Part shown: in pieces, positions 8,048 through 14,690 of the stretch
How positions within the stretch are numbered: the stretch's first letter is position 1
How the letters are laid out: each line of letters opens with the position of its first letter
NCBI GenBank assembly: GCA_045540975.1
Contig: JAZQIE010000024.1
Coordinates: 1 to 14,865 of the forward strand
Origin: SIG510 sp045540975
GTDB taxonomy: Bacteria > Bacillota > Clostridia > Oscillospirales > JAAYXM01
Direction: 5' to 3'
DNA length: 14,865 nucleotides
The notes under the pieces: generated by a model
The model's input: only the letters and a program-made list of their open reading frames with translations
The model's database searches: none
What the model was told of the DNA's origin: nothing
Translations under genes and position numbers: made by a program

Positions 8048-9034
8048 TTACAGCAATTCTTTTCTGAGTGTCGCCCCATCCTTGGGGGAGAGAAGCGCGG
8101 GCGGGAGGTCGAAAATCGTGCGCGCGCCCACCTCACCGCGAGCGGCGAGACGGTAAACCGCACGAGCGCAAGCCACCAGCACGGATGCGGTAAATTCGGG
8201 ATTCGAGCCGAGTTTTAACGAATACTCAATCATCTGGCGTGTGCCGTCACCCGTAGTGCCCGAGCGCAGAACAAAGCCGCCGTGCGGAATACCTGCGTGG
8301 TCGCGTTTTAACTCCTCCATGGAGATGAAGTTCACCGTGGTGTCATAATCCGCAAAGTATGCGGGCATGGTCTTGATTTCATGCTCGATGCGGGCGAAAT
8401 CCGCGCCCTCTTCCGCAACCACGTAGCACTCGCGTGTGTGTTTCTCGCGGGTCGAAAGCGTGGGGTTTTCGCCTGCTCTCACGCGGCAGAGCGCGTCTTC
8501 GACCGGCACGGTGTACTGCTTTGCATCGAGTACCCCGTCAATTCTGCGGATTGCATCCGAATGTCCCTGACTCACACCGCGGCCCCAGAAGGTGTAATCC
8601 GCACCCTCGGGCAGAATGCAGTTGCCGAGCAGCCGCTGCAAAGAGAACATCCCCGGGTCCCAGCCGCCCGAAATGAAGGCAACTTTTCCGCCCTCACGCG
8701 CTGAAGAGTCGCACGCGTCGAAATGCGCGGGGATTTTGCTGTGGTTGTCAAAACTGTCCACAATATTGAATGTCTTTGCATATTCGGGACTCTGACAGGG
8801 CAAATCCGTTGCACTGCCGCCGCACAGAATAAGGACATCGATCTCATCCTTCATATGAGAGAGTGCATCCACCCCGTAAATCGGGATGTTCGGAGAAAGG
8901 GTGGTCACAGAAGACGGGTCACGTCTTGTGAAAAACGCCACCTGCTCCATATCCGCGTTTTGACGGAGTGCGAGCTCCACACCGCGGCCTAAGTTGCCGT
9001 AGCCCAAAATACCGATTCTGATTTTCTCATTCAT
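8048..9034 (-). CDS. ddh: meso-Diaminopimelate dehydrogenase
   Basis: This 328-residue enzyme (typical about 326) makes meso-diaminopimelate in one NADPH-dependent step from tetrahydrodipicolinate, feeding lysine and peptidoglycan synthesis in the cytoplasm. The N-terminal nucleotide-binding loop is GYGNLGRG (11-18), with FTRRDP (35-40) near the NADP phosphate. Family-specific stretches follow: DSFDNHSKIPAHFD (93-106), ISGGWDPGMFSLQRL (121-135), GRGVSQGHSDAIRRI (151-165), and near the C-terminus HGGFVLRSG and GSNPEFTASVLVA. The ATG at 9034 is set by GGAGG 8 bases upstream; the frame stays open further up without a ribosome site. It is the first gene of a two-gene operon with the ceramidase-like copy 1. 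Confidence 0.95.
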   Translation of the reverse strand: MNEKIRIGILGYGNLGRGVELALRQNADMEQVAFFTRRDPSSVTTLSPNIPIYGVDALSHMKDEIDVLILCGGSATDLPCQSPEYAKTFNIVDSFDNHSKIPAHFDACDSSAREGGKVAFISGGWDPGMFSLQRLLGNCILPEGADYTFWGRGVSQGHSDAIRRIDGVLDAKQYTVPVEDALCRVRAGENPTLSTREKHTRECYVVAEEGADFARIEHEIKTMPAYFADYDTTVNFISMEELKRDHAGIPHGGFVLRSGTTGDGTRQMIEYSLKLGSNPEFTASVLVACARAVYRLAARGEVGARTIFDLPPALLSPKDGATLRKELL

Positions 9035-9065
9035 AGAGAATTCCTCCAAAACTTCAATTATGGTT

Positions 9066-9094
9066 AGTGTATCACATTTCACTCGATTTCACAA
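9066..9094 (-). promoter_or_regulatory. Promoter of ddh operon
   Basis: On the minus strand TTGTGA (9089-9094) is 17 bases from TACACT (9066-9071), giving a predicted start near 9059 and a leader of about 25 nt. Two ATTTCAC copies (9076-9082 and 9086-9092), exactly 10 bases apart, lie across the spacer and -35 and could be a protein-binding site. Confidence 0.65.
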
Positions 9095-9101
9095 TAATTT
9101 C

Positions 9102-9130
9102 TTGCAATTTTTTTCTGATTTTGCTATCAT
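9102..9130 (+). promoter_or_regulatory. Promoter of ceramidase-like copy 2 and MFS operon
   Basis: TTGCAA (9102-9107) is 17 bases from TATCAT (9125-9130). The predicted start near 9137 coincides with the GAGGTG ribosome site (9137-9142), so the leader would be about 12 nt. Confidence 0.75.
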
Positions 9131-9148
9131 ACACATGAGGTGAAAATT

Positions 9149-10474
9149 ATGTTCAAATTCGGTGTTTCCAAACGTGACATTACCCCCGAAATCAGCCTTG
9201 TGATACCGGGGTATTATGAAAAACGCTTTATCAAAGGCGCACTCGATCCGCTCTATGTCAAGGCGGTGGTATTTGAAGGGGAGGAGACCGCGGTTTCGGT
9301 TGTGGCGGATACCATCAACCTGCGCCGTGACGATGTCCTCCGTATCCGCCGCGGCATCGCGGAAAAACTCGGGATTTCAGAGGGCAACATCTCGGTCTCC
9401 GCGACCCATACCCATACGGGCGGGCCCACATGGGAATGGTTTGAAGCGGGCGAGCATGACCCGTATTATCTCAGCCTTCTCATCGACTCCGCAATCGCGG
9501 CGGCAGAGGAAGCATATGAAACCCGTGTCCCCGCGAAAATCGGCTTTGCGTCCACACAGGTGGAGGGCTATTCCTTCATCCGCCGTTTCCGTATGAAGGA
9601 CGGCTCGTTCCGTACCAACCCGGGCTTCAATAACCCCGAAATCGACCACGCCCTCGGCACACCCGACAATACCTACATCGTGGGGAAAGTCACCGATACG
9701 GACGGAAAGCCCATCGCCTTCCTTTCCAGCTACGGTGTCCATCTCGACATGATCGGCGGCAATCTGGTCTCCGCGGATTATCCCGGTGTTTTAGCGCGCC
9801 TTGTTGAGGAGAAATTCGGTGTGGAGAGCGTGTATTTCACCGCGCCGTGCGGCAATACCAACCATTGTAATTTCCTGGAAGTCCCCGTGGATGAGCCGCA
9901 TCCCGACCTCCCCGCGCATGAAAGAACAGGTCACGCCCTTTTCCGCGCCCTCTGTGCGCTGGAAGGCGAGATTTCCTGCGCCGAGGAAGGCTTCTCGGTA
10001 AAACGCGAGTTCCTCACCGCGGACATTCGCAAGCCCACCCCCGATATGGTGGATATCGCATACCGTTTCCTCGGCGGTGAGGACGTGCGCTTCGGCCGCG
10101 GTATGGACCGTATCTCCCATCACCAAACCCGCCACATCGCGCAGGCAACCGTGGCGGCGCATCAAAACCCCATCCGTATGATCGATGTGGAGCTGCAGCT
10201 CTTTGATTTCGGCGCGGCGGCAATGGTCTTCTGGCCTGCCGAGGTGTTTGTGGAATACGGCAAGGCGGTGAGAGAAGCATTCCCCGAGAAGAACATCCTC
10301 ATTGCGGAGCTCTCCAATGCTTCCTTCCCGTGCTATCTGCCCACCGCGGAAGCGGTCGAGCAGGGCGGCTATGAGCCCACCATCACGGGTGCGGTCACTC
10401 CAGACCCACAAATCGGCACGGATTTGGTGAATGCAAGCATCCGTCTCCTCGGAGGATGCTCATGCAAAGAATAA
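9149..10474 (+). CDS. Neutral ceramidase-like protein, copy 2
   Basis: The 441-residue product is a paralogue of the protein encoded at 6719-8035. Shared signatures fall at nearly the same positions: GVSKRDITPE at the start, GYYEKRFIKGALDPLY (21-36), the metal-binding HTH (His87, His89) in ATHTHTGGP, RRFRMKDGS (145-153), NPGFNNPEIDHALG (157-170), His198 in GVHLDMIGG, and SADYPG. Where ceramidases carry a catalytic serine it has APCGNTNH (232-239), so both aspartate and serine of the GDVS motif are changed. No signal peptide is seen; the product is likely cytoplasmic. The ATG at 9149 lies 6 bases after the GAGGTG site; a GTG at 9140 is inside that site. The next gene, an MFS transporter, overlaps its end by 13 bases, which suggests a linked uptake-and-cleavage unit. 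Confidence 0.8.
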   Translation: MFKFGVSKRDITPEISLVIPGYYEKRFIKGALDPLYVKAVVFEGEETAVSVVADTINLRRDDVLRIRRGIAEKLGISEGNISVSATHTHTGGPTWEWFEAGEHDPYYLSLLIDSAIAAAEEAYETRVPAKIGFASTQVEGYSFIRRFRMKDGSFRTNPGFNNPEIDHALGTPDNTYIVGKVTDTDGKPIAFLSSYGVHLDMIGGNLVSADYPGVLARLVEEKFGVESVYFTAPCGNTNHCNFLEVPVDEPHPDLPAHERTGHALFRALCALEGEISCAEEGFSVKREFLTADIRKPTPDMVDIAYRFLGGEDVRFGRGMDRISHHQTRHIAQATVAAHQNPIRMIDVELQLFDFGAAAMVFWPAEVFVEYGKAVREAFPEKNILIAELSNASFPCYLPTAEAVEQGGYEPTITGAVTPDPQIGTDLVNASIRLLGGCSCKE

Positions 10475-11637
10475 AAGGCGTTTTCAAGGAAGGTGCGCAG
10501 TTTCGCATCTTCCTCCTCTCGGTCATCATCACGGGCATTTCCTACGGCCTCTACAAAGGCATTCTGGATAACTTCCTTGCCGAAGTGGTCAAAATGGGGG
10601 AGTTCGACCGCGGTGTCACCGAGTTTTTCCGCGAGCTTCCGGGCATCGCGCTGGTCTTCATCCTCGCGCTGTTCTTCCGATTCTCGGCGGAGAAGTTCTA
10701 TAAAGCGGGCGCGGTCATCATGCTGGTCGGCATGGGGATGCACGCGGTCCTGCCGCCCACCAAAATCCTCGCCACCCTTGCCATCTGTATGTACTCCCTC
10801 GGTGAGCATATCCAAATCGGCATGAAAAACACCCTCTCCCTCCAATACGCGAAGGAGGGGCGCGGCGGCGCGGCACTCGGTGTGCAAAACTCCACCCAGC
10901 AAATCGGGACACTTGTGGGGTATCTCGCGGTCATTGCGGTATTTTCGTTTTTCGCGGATGTCTACAACCTCTTTTTCTGGATTTCCACAGGTCTGCTGTT
11001 TGTCGCCCTCATCTTCACACTGCGTATCACGGGCGAGAGCAAAACCGATGACAGCCGCCGCAGATTCTATTTCCATAAAAAGTATGTGAAATACTATATG
11101 CTCGAAATGTTCTACGGCGCGCGCAAGCAGGTGTTTTTGACCTTCGGGCCGTATGTGTTGATTCTGCATTACGGCGCCTCTGCCGCAACCGTGAGTCTGC
11201 TCTTTGCCGCAAGTGCGGTGGCGTGCTTTTTCGCATCTCCCGTTGTGGGAAAAATCATCGACCGTGTGGGCTATAAAGCGGTCATGGTGGCGGATACCCT
11301 GATTTTGGTCATCGTGTGCTTCTTCTATGGCTTTGCCCACCGCATTTTCCCCGTGCAGATCGCGTTTTTGGTCTGCTGTGTCAATTACGTGCTCGATGCG
11401 GTCATCTCGCTTGCCTCCATGGCATCCAATGTCTATGTGCAGGGTTTGGCGGATAACCAGAACGAGGTGAAAGGCACCATCTCGGCCGGTGTCTCCATCA
11501 ACCATGTCATCACCGTGTTCATCGCCCTCTTCGGCGGCTGGATTTGGCAAACCCTCGGCATCGAAACCTTGTTTCTCTGTTCGGCGGTCTTGGGGCTTTG
11601 CAACTCCGCCTACGCCGCCACCATCAAAACCAAATGA
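10462..11637 (+). CDS. Major facilitator superfamily transporter
   Basis: The 391-residue, hydrophobic product has about 12 predicted membrane spans in two six-span halves, the size of an MFS permease in the cytoplasmic membrane. Between the halves is a charged loop (GESKTDDSRRRFYFHKKYVK). In the second half, PVVGKIIDRVGYKAVM resembles the conserved loop between spans 8 and 9. The substrate is not recognisable. The ATG at 10462 is chosen because GGAGG at 10451-10455 is 6 bases upstream; the ATG at 10456 touches that site directly. The ribosome site and first codons lie inside the end of the ceramidase-like gene, so the two are probably translationally coupled, and the transporter may handle the substrate or product of that enzyme. 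Confidence 0.87.
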   Translation: MQRIKGVFKEGAQFRIFLLSVIITGISYGLYKGILDNFLAEVVKMGEFDRGVTEFFRELPGIALVFILALFFRFSAEKFYKAGAVIMLVGMGMHAVLPPTKILATLAICMYSLGEHIQIGMKNTLSLQYAKEGRGGAALGVQNSTQQIGTLVGYLAVIAVFSFFADVYNLFFWISTGLLFVALIFTLRITGESKTDDSRRRFYFHKKYVKYYMLEMFYGARKQVFLTFGPYVLILHYGASAATVSLLFAASAVACFFASPVVGKIIDRVGYKAVMVADTLILVIVCFFYGFAHRIFPVQIAFLVCCVNYVLDAVISLASMASNVYVQGLADNQNEVKGTISAGVSINHVITVFIALFGGWIWQTLGIETLFLCSAVLGLCNSAYAATIKTK

Positions 11638-11801
11638 AAAATCCCTCTTCGGAACCTGTTCCGAGGAGGGATTTTTTATCGCTTCAATGATTGACGGGAT
11701 ACGCTCCGCAAAAAATGTGCATAATAATACCGAAAGACTTTACCTTTCGGCAAAGTCTCTCGGCAACACAATGATTTGTCGGCGGTTCTCGCGAACCCCT
11801 T
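11637..11801 (-). ncRNA. Predicted structured small RNA, about 165 nt, divergent from XRE gene
   Basis: No gene product is apparent here, but the signals of an independent transcript are strong. A perfect consensus promoter (11808-11836) points into the region, with a predicted start near 11801, and a hairpin terminator closes it at 11672-11637. Read on the minus strand, one stem closes a GCGA loop (11784-11797, 5 bp) and a large stem closes a GAAA loop (11728-11765, 17 bp). Three of the 17 pairs are G.U on this strand and would be A.C mismatches on the plus strand, which points to a minus-strand RNA. The octamer CAATGATT (plus strand) occurs at both 11685-11692 and 11769-11776, on either side of the large stem. 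The only ATG frame is 12 codons without a ribosome site. I recognise no named RNA family; function is unknown. Confidence 0.6.
11641..11677. terminator. Terminator of MFS operon, probably bidirectional
   Basis: The arms 11641-11654 and 11659-11672 pair over 14 bp with one U.G wobble on the plus strand and close a CCTG loop. A T6 tract (11672-11677) follows. On the minus strand the wobble becomes a C.A mismatch, but a five-U tract follows there too, so it could also end the small RNA coming from the right. It begins 3 bases after the MFS stop codon. Confidence 0.92.
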
Positions 11802-11807
11802 ATCTGT

Positions 11808-11836
11808 ATTATACTCAAAGTCTGAGTATTTGTCAA
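11808..11836 (-). promoter_or_regulatory. Perfect consensus promoter of the small RNA
   Basis: On the minus strand TTGACA (11831-11836) is exactly 17 bases from TATAAT (11808-11813). No coding gene follows it; it reads into the hairpin-rich interval before the MFS terminator. Operator 1 (11811-11829) covers its spacer and part of the -10, so a bound repressor should block it. Confidence 0.88.
11811..11829. promoter_or_regulatory. Dyad operator 1 (in the small-RNA promoter)
   Basis: ATACTCA (11811-11817) and TGAGTAT (11823-11829) are perfect inverted repeats around a 5-base spacer. This is the best of three related sites with the form TACTCA-N5-TGAGTA. The dyad size suits a dimeric helix-turn-helix repressor, presumably the XRE protein encoded next door. 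It lies between the -10 and -35 of the leftward promoter. Confidence 0.72.
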
Positions 11837-11853
11837 TACTCAATATTGGAGTA
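11837..11853. promoter_or_regulatory. Dyad operator 2 (between the two promoters)
   Basis: TACTCA (11837-11842) and GGAGTA (11848-11853) form the same dyad with one mismatch and the same 5-base spacer. Its centre is 25 bases from that of operator 1 and 24 from that of operator 3. It adjoins the -35 box of the small-RNA promoter (11831-11836). Confidence 0.62.
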
Positions 11854-11856
11854 ATT

Positions 11857-11886
11857 TTGAAACTCAATTTGTGAGTGTGTTACGAT
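11857..11886 (+). promoter_or_regulatory. Possible promoter of the XRE gene
   Basis: TTGAAA (11857-11862) is 18 bases from TACGAT (11881-11886), a moderate match. An alternative is TTGTGA (11869-11874) with TACAAC (11892-11897), spacing 17. In either case operator 3 overlaps the promoter, which fits autorepression. Which is used cannot be decided from the sequence. Confidence 0.42.
11861..11877. promoter_or_regulatory. Dyad operator 3 (in the XRE promoter)
   Basis: AACTCA (11861-11866) and TGAGTG (11872-11877) form the same ACTCA-N5-TGAGT dyad as the other two sites, with one outer mismatch. It overlaps either candidate promoter for the XRE gene. Confidence 0.62.
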
Positions 11887-11922
11887 ATACATACAACAAC
11901 TCTTATATTAGGTAGGTGTGGT

Positions 11923-12129
11923 ATGGATTATCGTACAAGGCTACGAAACGTGCGCGAAGACCGAGATTTAACACAAGCGGAAGTAGGGAGAGTCCTCAAT
12001 AAATCTCAGCAAGGGTACAACCATATCGAAGCCGGTCGGGCAGAACTGAAAATCGATGATTTGATTAAGCTTTGCCGATTCTACGGACTCTCCGCCGATT
12101 ATCTCATCGGCCTCACAGACACCCAATGA
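11923..12129 (+). CDS. Small XRE-family transcriptional regulator
   Basis: The 68-residue product is almost entirely one Cro/C1-type helix-turn-helix domain. RLRNVREDRDLTQAEVGRVLNKSQQGYNHIEAGRAEL spans helices 1-4, TQAEVGRVLN is helix 2, and SQQGYNHIEAG is the recognition helix. The C-terminal KLCRFYGLSADYLIGLTD is a very common ending of this family. No extra sensor, protease or toxin domain is present. The ATG at 11923 has an AGGTG site close upstream (11914-11918, a short 4-base spacing) and an alternative AGG at 11910-11912. A longer frame from a GTG at 11875 has no ribosome site. It probably dimerises on the dyads at 11811-11877, repressing itself and the divergent small RNA; this is inferred from position. 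A terminator follows directly, so the gene is monocistronic. Confidence 0.9.
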   Translation: MDYRTRLRNVREDRDLTQAEVGRVLNKSQQGYNHIEAGRAELKIDDLIKLCRFYGLSADYLIGLTDTQ

Positions 12130-12130
12130 A

Positions 12131-12160
12131 AAACGCTCTGTATGAAACAGAGCGTTTTTT
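12131..12160. terminator. Bidirectional terminator after the XRE gene
   Basis: AAACGCTCTG (12131-12140) and CAGAGCGTTT (12148-12157) pair around a 7-base loop. A T-run reaches 12160 on the plus strand and an equivalent U-run exists on the minus strand. It starts 1 base after the XRE stop and lies 5 bases beyond the stop of the convergent glycosidase gene, so it probably serves both. Confidence 0.93.
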
Positions 12161-12165
12161 GCATC

Positions 12166-13659
12166 TTACAGTCCCAATTTCGGAATCCAGTATGCGGGGG
12201 TGCAGGACCACGCGTGGCACGCGGAATTTACCTCGGGCGCACCGTAGGGGGATTCGAAATCGTCTTTCGGGTTGAGCGCTTCGGGGCAGCAGTCAAAGCC
12301 TGCGGAGAGCATGAGACCCCAGTACGAGCGGATTTTCTCGACCGCGGTGTCAATCAGACCCGCCTTCACCAGCGCCTCCAAATAATAGTGAATCATATAC
12401 GGGGTGCGCATGGTAAACTCGGTGCCGCAAGATGCCATACGGGTGAGTACCGCGGCAGCATCTTCCTCCGCGAGGATGCCCGAAAGCACCGCCCAAACCT
12501 GCGAATGCTCGGAAATTTGTCCGCTTTTGGTGACAAAGAGTCCGACCGTTTCATCAAAGAAGCCCAAAAGATACTCCTTCATGCGGACAAGTTCACTCTC
12601 AATCCATGCGGTGTCGCGCCCCAACGCCTCCGCAAGCCCCTTCAAGTGGAAGAGGGTGTAGCGGTACACACACGGGAAGGCGATTTCGTTCTCAAGCCCG
12701 GGGCACCAATCGATAAACGACTTCACGGTGAAATCGCGCCCCACCCATTCTGCCTGCTTTAAGCACAAATCGTAAAGCTCCTCGGCAAGGGTGGTATCGC
12801 CCGTATGCTCATAATAATCCCAAACACAGCTTGCGAGATACAGCGAATAATCCGCAAAGGTCCAATCATCCACATACGGATACGAGTCGGGGAAGACGCA
12901 CGGCGCAACCTTGCCCTCCTCGGTCAGGCACGCGGCGTGCAGGTAAATACAGCGGCGAATCAAATCCAGATTCCCAAACACACCGTAATCGGTAAGTGCC
13001 TGCAAGCGCAAATCCCCAATCCAAAGTCTGCGGTCGCGCTTGGGCCCGTCTTCATACACATCCTGCTCGCATTCCTTTAAGGTATTCACCGAAAGGTCGA
13101 AAATCCTCTGCATCTCGTCATCCTTTGCGCGGTAGGGTGCCGCATCCGAAAGGGAAACCGCACTCTCTCCGGTCGCAAAAAGCTCGGTGAAATCCACCGT
13201 GAGTCTGGAGGAATCCAGCCGCTCGATTTTGAGGTAACGGAAGGCGTAACGCCGCTCGAGTGTGGTGCGGTACGGCGCGAAGACCACCGCCTTGTCCTCA
13301 TATTGCAGCCAGCCGCTGCCGAGCCAACCCTTGTATTCCTCCTTGGGTGTTACAATCTCAAGCGGAAATTCCCCAAACGAGAAGCGCAGCTTCACAGGGG
13401 AGTCCACAATCAGACCCCGCTGCACCAAAGCGAAGGTGAGATACCCCACCAAATGCTCCCCGAAATCCAGCGTGACCGACTCCTTCGGTCCCAATGTGAG
13501 CGGAAGGGTGACATCCGCGAGTTTCTTCACCGCGAGATTTTGAAACGCGGAGGAATCCTCCGCCATTTCGCACACGGAAGTCGGGGAAACCTCGCGTTTG
13601 ATGAGCGGTTTTTTGTAGGAATTTGCCTTTTTGAGGAAAGCCTCGTTGATTTTTGCCAT
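12166..13659 (-). CDS. GH78-like (alpha-L-rhamnosidase-type) glycosidase, compact form
   Basis: The 497-residue product has a short beta-rich N-terminal region (about 45-160) and then an alpha-helical catalytic region of the six-hairpin type. Diagnostic stretches are YEDGPKRDRRLWIGDLRLQAL (split here as YEDGPKRDRR, 202-211, and LWIGDLRLQ, 212-220), DDWTFADYSLYLASCVWDY (264-282), and the C-terminal NSACHAWSCTPAYWI. These match bacterial alpha-L-rhamnosidase-like proteins. Typical GH78 enzymes are 800-1100 residues with several beta domains; this one is much shorter and lacks a signal peptide, suggesting intracellular action on imported oligosaccharides. The canonical DCPQRDER acid site reads DGPKRDRR, with arginine in place of the usual glutamate, so the specificity may differ. 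The ATG at 13659 has AGGAG (13668-13672) 8 bases upstream; a GTG at 13668 overlaps that site. It lies 13 bases after the AEC permease gene. Confidence 0.78.
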   Translation of the reverse strand: MAKINEAFLKKANSYKKPLIKREVSPTSVCEMAEDSSAFQNLAVKKLADVTLPLTLGPKESVTLDFGEHLVGYLTFALVQRGLIVDSPVKLRFSFGEFPLEIVTPKEEYKGWLGSGWLQYEDKAVVFAPYRTTLERRYAFRYLKIERLDSSRLTVDFTELFATGESAVSLSDAAPYRAKDDEMQRIFDLSVNTLKECEQDVYEDGPKRDRRLWIGDLRLQALTDYGVFGNLDLIRRCIYLHAACLTEEGKVAPCVFPDSYPYVDDWTFADYSLYLASCVWDYYEHTGDTTLAEELYDLCLKQAEWVGRDFTVKSFIDWCPGLENEIAFPCVYRYTLFHLKGLAEALGRDTAWIESELVRMKEYLLGFFDETVGLFVTKSGQISEHSQVWAVLSGILAEEDAAAVLTRMASCGTEFTMRTPYMIHYYLEALVKAGLIDTAVEKIRSYWGLMLSAGFDCCPEALNPKDDFESPYGAPEVNSACHAWSCTPAYWIPKLGL

Positions 13660-13672
13660 CAAAAACACTCCT

Positions 13673-14587
13673 TTAAATCAGCGCAAATACAATCGGGACG
13701 GTGACCACCGCCAGAATTGCGGACATGAAGCACACCTTCGCGCCGCTCTCCGCATCTCCGCCGTACGCTTCGGGGAAGATGACCGAGTTGAGCCCCAAGG
13801 GCATCGCAAGAATGCCCACACACGGCAGAATCCAACTCTGCGGGACATGGAGCAGCTTCAACACCGCAAGAACAACCAGCGGAATCCCAAGCAGACGAAT
13901 GCCGCTTGCAAGATAACTCTTCGCGCTTACAAACATGGATTTCACATCAATGCGCGCAAACACCGTGCCGGTGAGAATCATCGCGCACGGGGAAACGCAA
14001 TTATTTGCGGTGTCCAGAATCCCGCTGACCACAGCGGGAAGCTCCACACGGCAGAGTCCCAAAACCATTCCCACAATCATCGCGATAATCGCGGGGTTTG
14101 CAAGAAGACCCAAAATGGATTTGTTGCGCTGCTTTGTGAGGACTGCCATCCCAATCGTGTAGATATACACATTGTACGGCAGACAGTACACCATCGCATC
14201 CAAAAGTGCGCCCTGCCCGAAAATCGCGCCGATAAGGGGATAGCCCATATACCCGAGATTCGGTATGGTGAAGCTGTACATATAAATGCCCTGTGTGTCA
14301 TGGTCTTTCGAAAACATCCGCGCAAGAAAGACCGAGGCGACCGCGGTGACAAACAGCACCGCGCACGAAAGCAGGAGAATCATAATCTTGTCGTGGAAGA
14401 CATCGGGCGTGAAATCCTTCGCAAAGGAGCGTACCACCATCGCGGGCATGAATACGTTTACAATCAGCCGCGAGAGCGCGCCGCCCGCATGAATGTCCAA
14501 AATCCCCTTCTTGCGAAACACATACCCAATCGCCATGAAGAAAAACATATTCACAAGCTGGGTGAGTGTTACGGATACAATCTGCAT
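13673..14587 (-). CDS. AEC-family permease (auxin efflux carrier type)
   Basis: The 304-residue, highly hydrophobic product has about ten predicted spans in two groups of five, typical of AEC/malonate-type carriers. Family-like stretches include the start VTLTQLVNMFFFMAIGYVFRKKG (positions 6-28), RLIVNVFMPAMVVRSF in the second span, and FTIPNLGYMGYPLIGAIFG in the middle. C-terminal parts include MPLGLNSVIFPEAYGGD (near 270-286). AEC proteins move organic acids or related metabolites across the cytoplasmic membrane; the substrate here is unknown. I chose the ATG at 14587 because a GGGG site lies 6 bases upstream and the length then matches the family; the open frame extends to 14725 without support. 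It is the first gene of an operon with the GH78-like gene, whose ribosome site abuts this stop codon. Confidence 0.88.
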   Translation of the reverse strand: MQIVSVTLTQLVNMFFFMAIGYVFRKKGILDIHAGGALSRLIVNVFMPAMVVRSFAKDFTPDVFHDKIMILLLSCAVLFVTAVASVFLARMFSKDHDTQGIYMYSFTIPNLGYMGYPLIGAIFGQGALLDAMVYCLPYNVYIYTIGMAVLTKQRNKSILGLLANPAIIAMIVGMVLGLCRVELPAVVSGILDTANNCVSPCAMILTGTVFARIDVKSMFVSAKSYLASGIRLLGIPLVVLAVLKLLHVPQSWILPCVGILAMPLGLNSVIFPEAYGGDAESGAKVCFMSAILAVVTVPIVFALI

Positions 14588-14620
14588 ACAAATCCCCGAT
14601 TTCTGTTTATAGTTAAGACA

Positions 14621-14649
14621 ATCATACGGCATTCCGCGCCCTCTGTCAA
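14621..14649 (-). promoter_or_regulatory. Promoter of permease-glycosidase operon
   Basis: On the minus strand a perfect TTGACA (14644-14649) is 17 bases from TATGAT (14621-14626). The predicted start near 14614 gives a leader of about 27 nt before the AEC ATG. No operator-like dyad was noticed around it. Confidence 0.87.
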
Positions 14650-14690
14650 GACGGGAAATCAGCAAATCAATGGAGGTGGTGGGTACTGTT

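Noticed and set aside
11688..11724. 12-codon peptide (MHIFCGAYPVNH) inside the small RNA
   Set aside because: No ribosome site precedes it and it falls in a region explained by RNA structure; there is no support for translation.
11728..11765. Hairpin at 11728-11765 as a terminator
   Set aside because: On neither strand is it followed directly by a U-tract; the nearest T6 on the minus strand is about 13 bases away.
11676..11867. 63-codon minus-strand frame across the small-RNA region
   Set aside because: Its ATG lies upstream of the -10 and -35 of the consensus promoter, so the predicted transcript lacks the start codon; there is no ribosome site and no internal start.
11641..12160. Toxin-antitoxin or phage immunity module around the XRE gene
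   Set aside because: No toxin-like or integrase-like gene adjoins the XRE gene; both sides are closed by terminators. Only the RNA and the operators accompany it.
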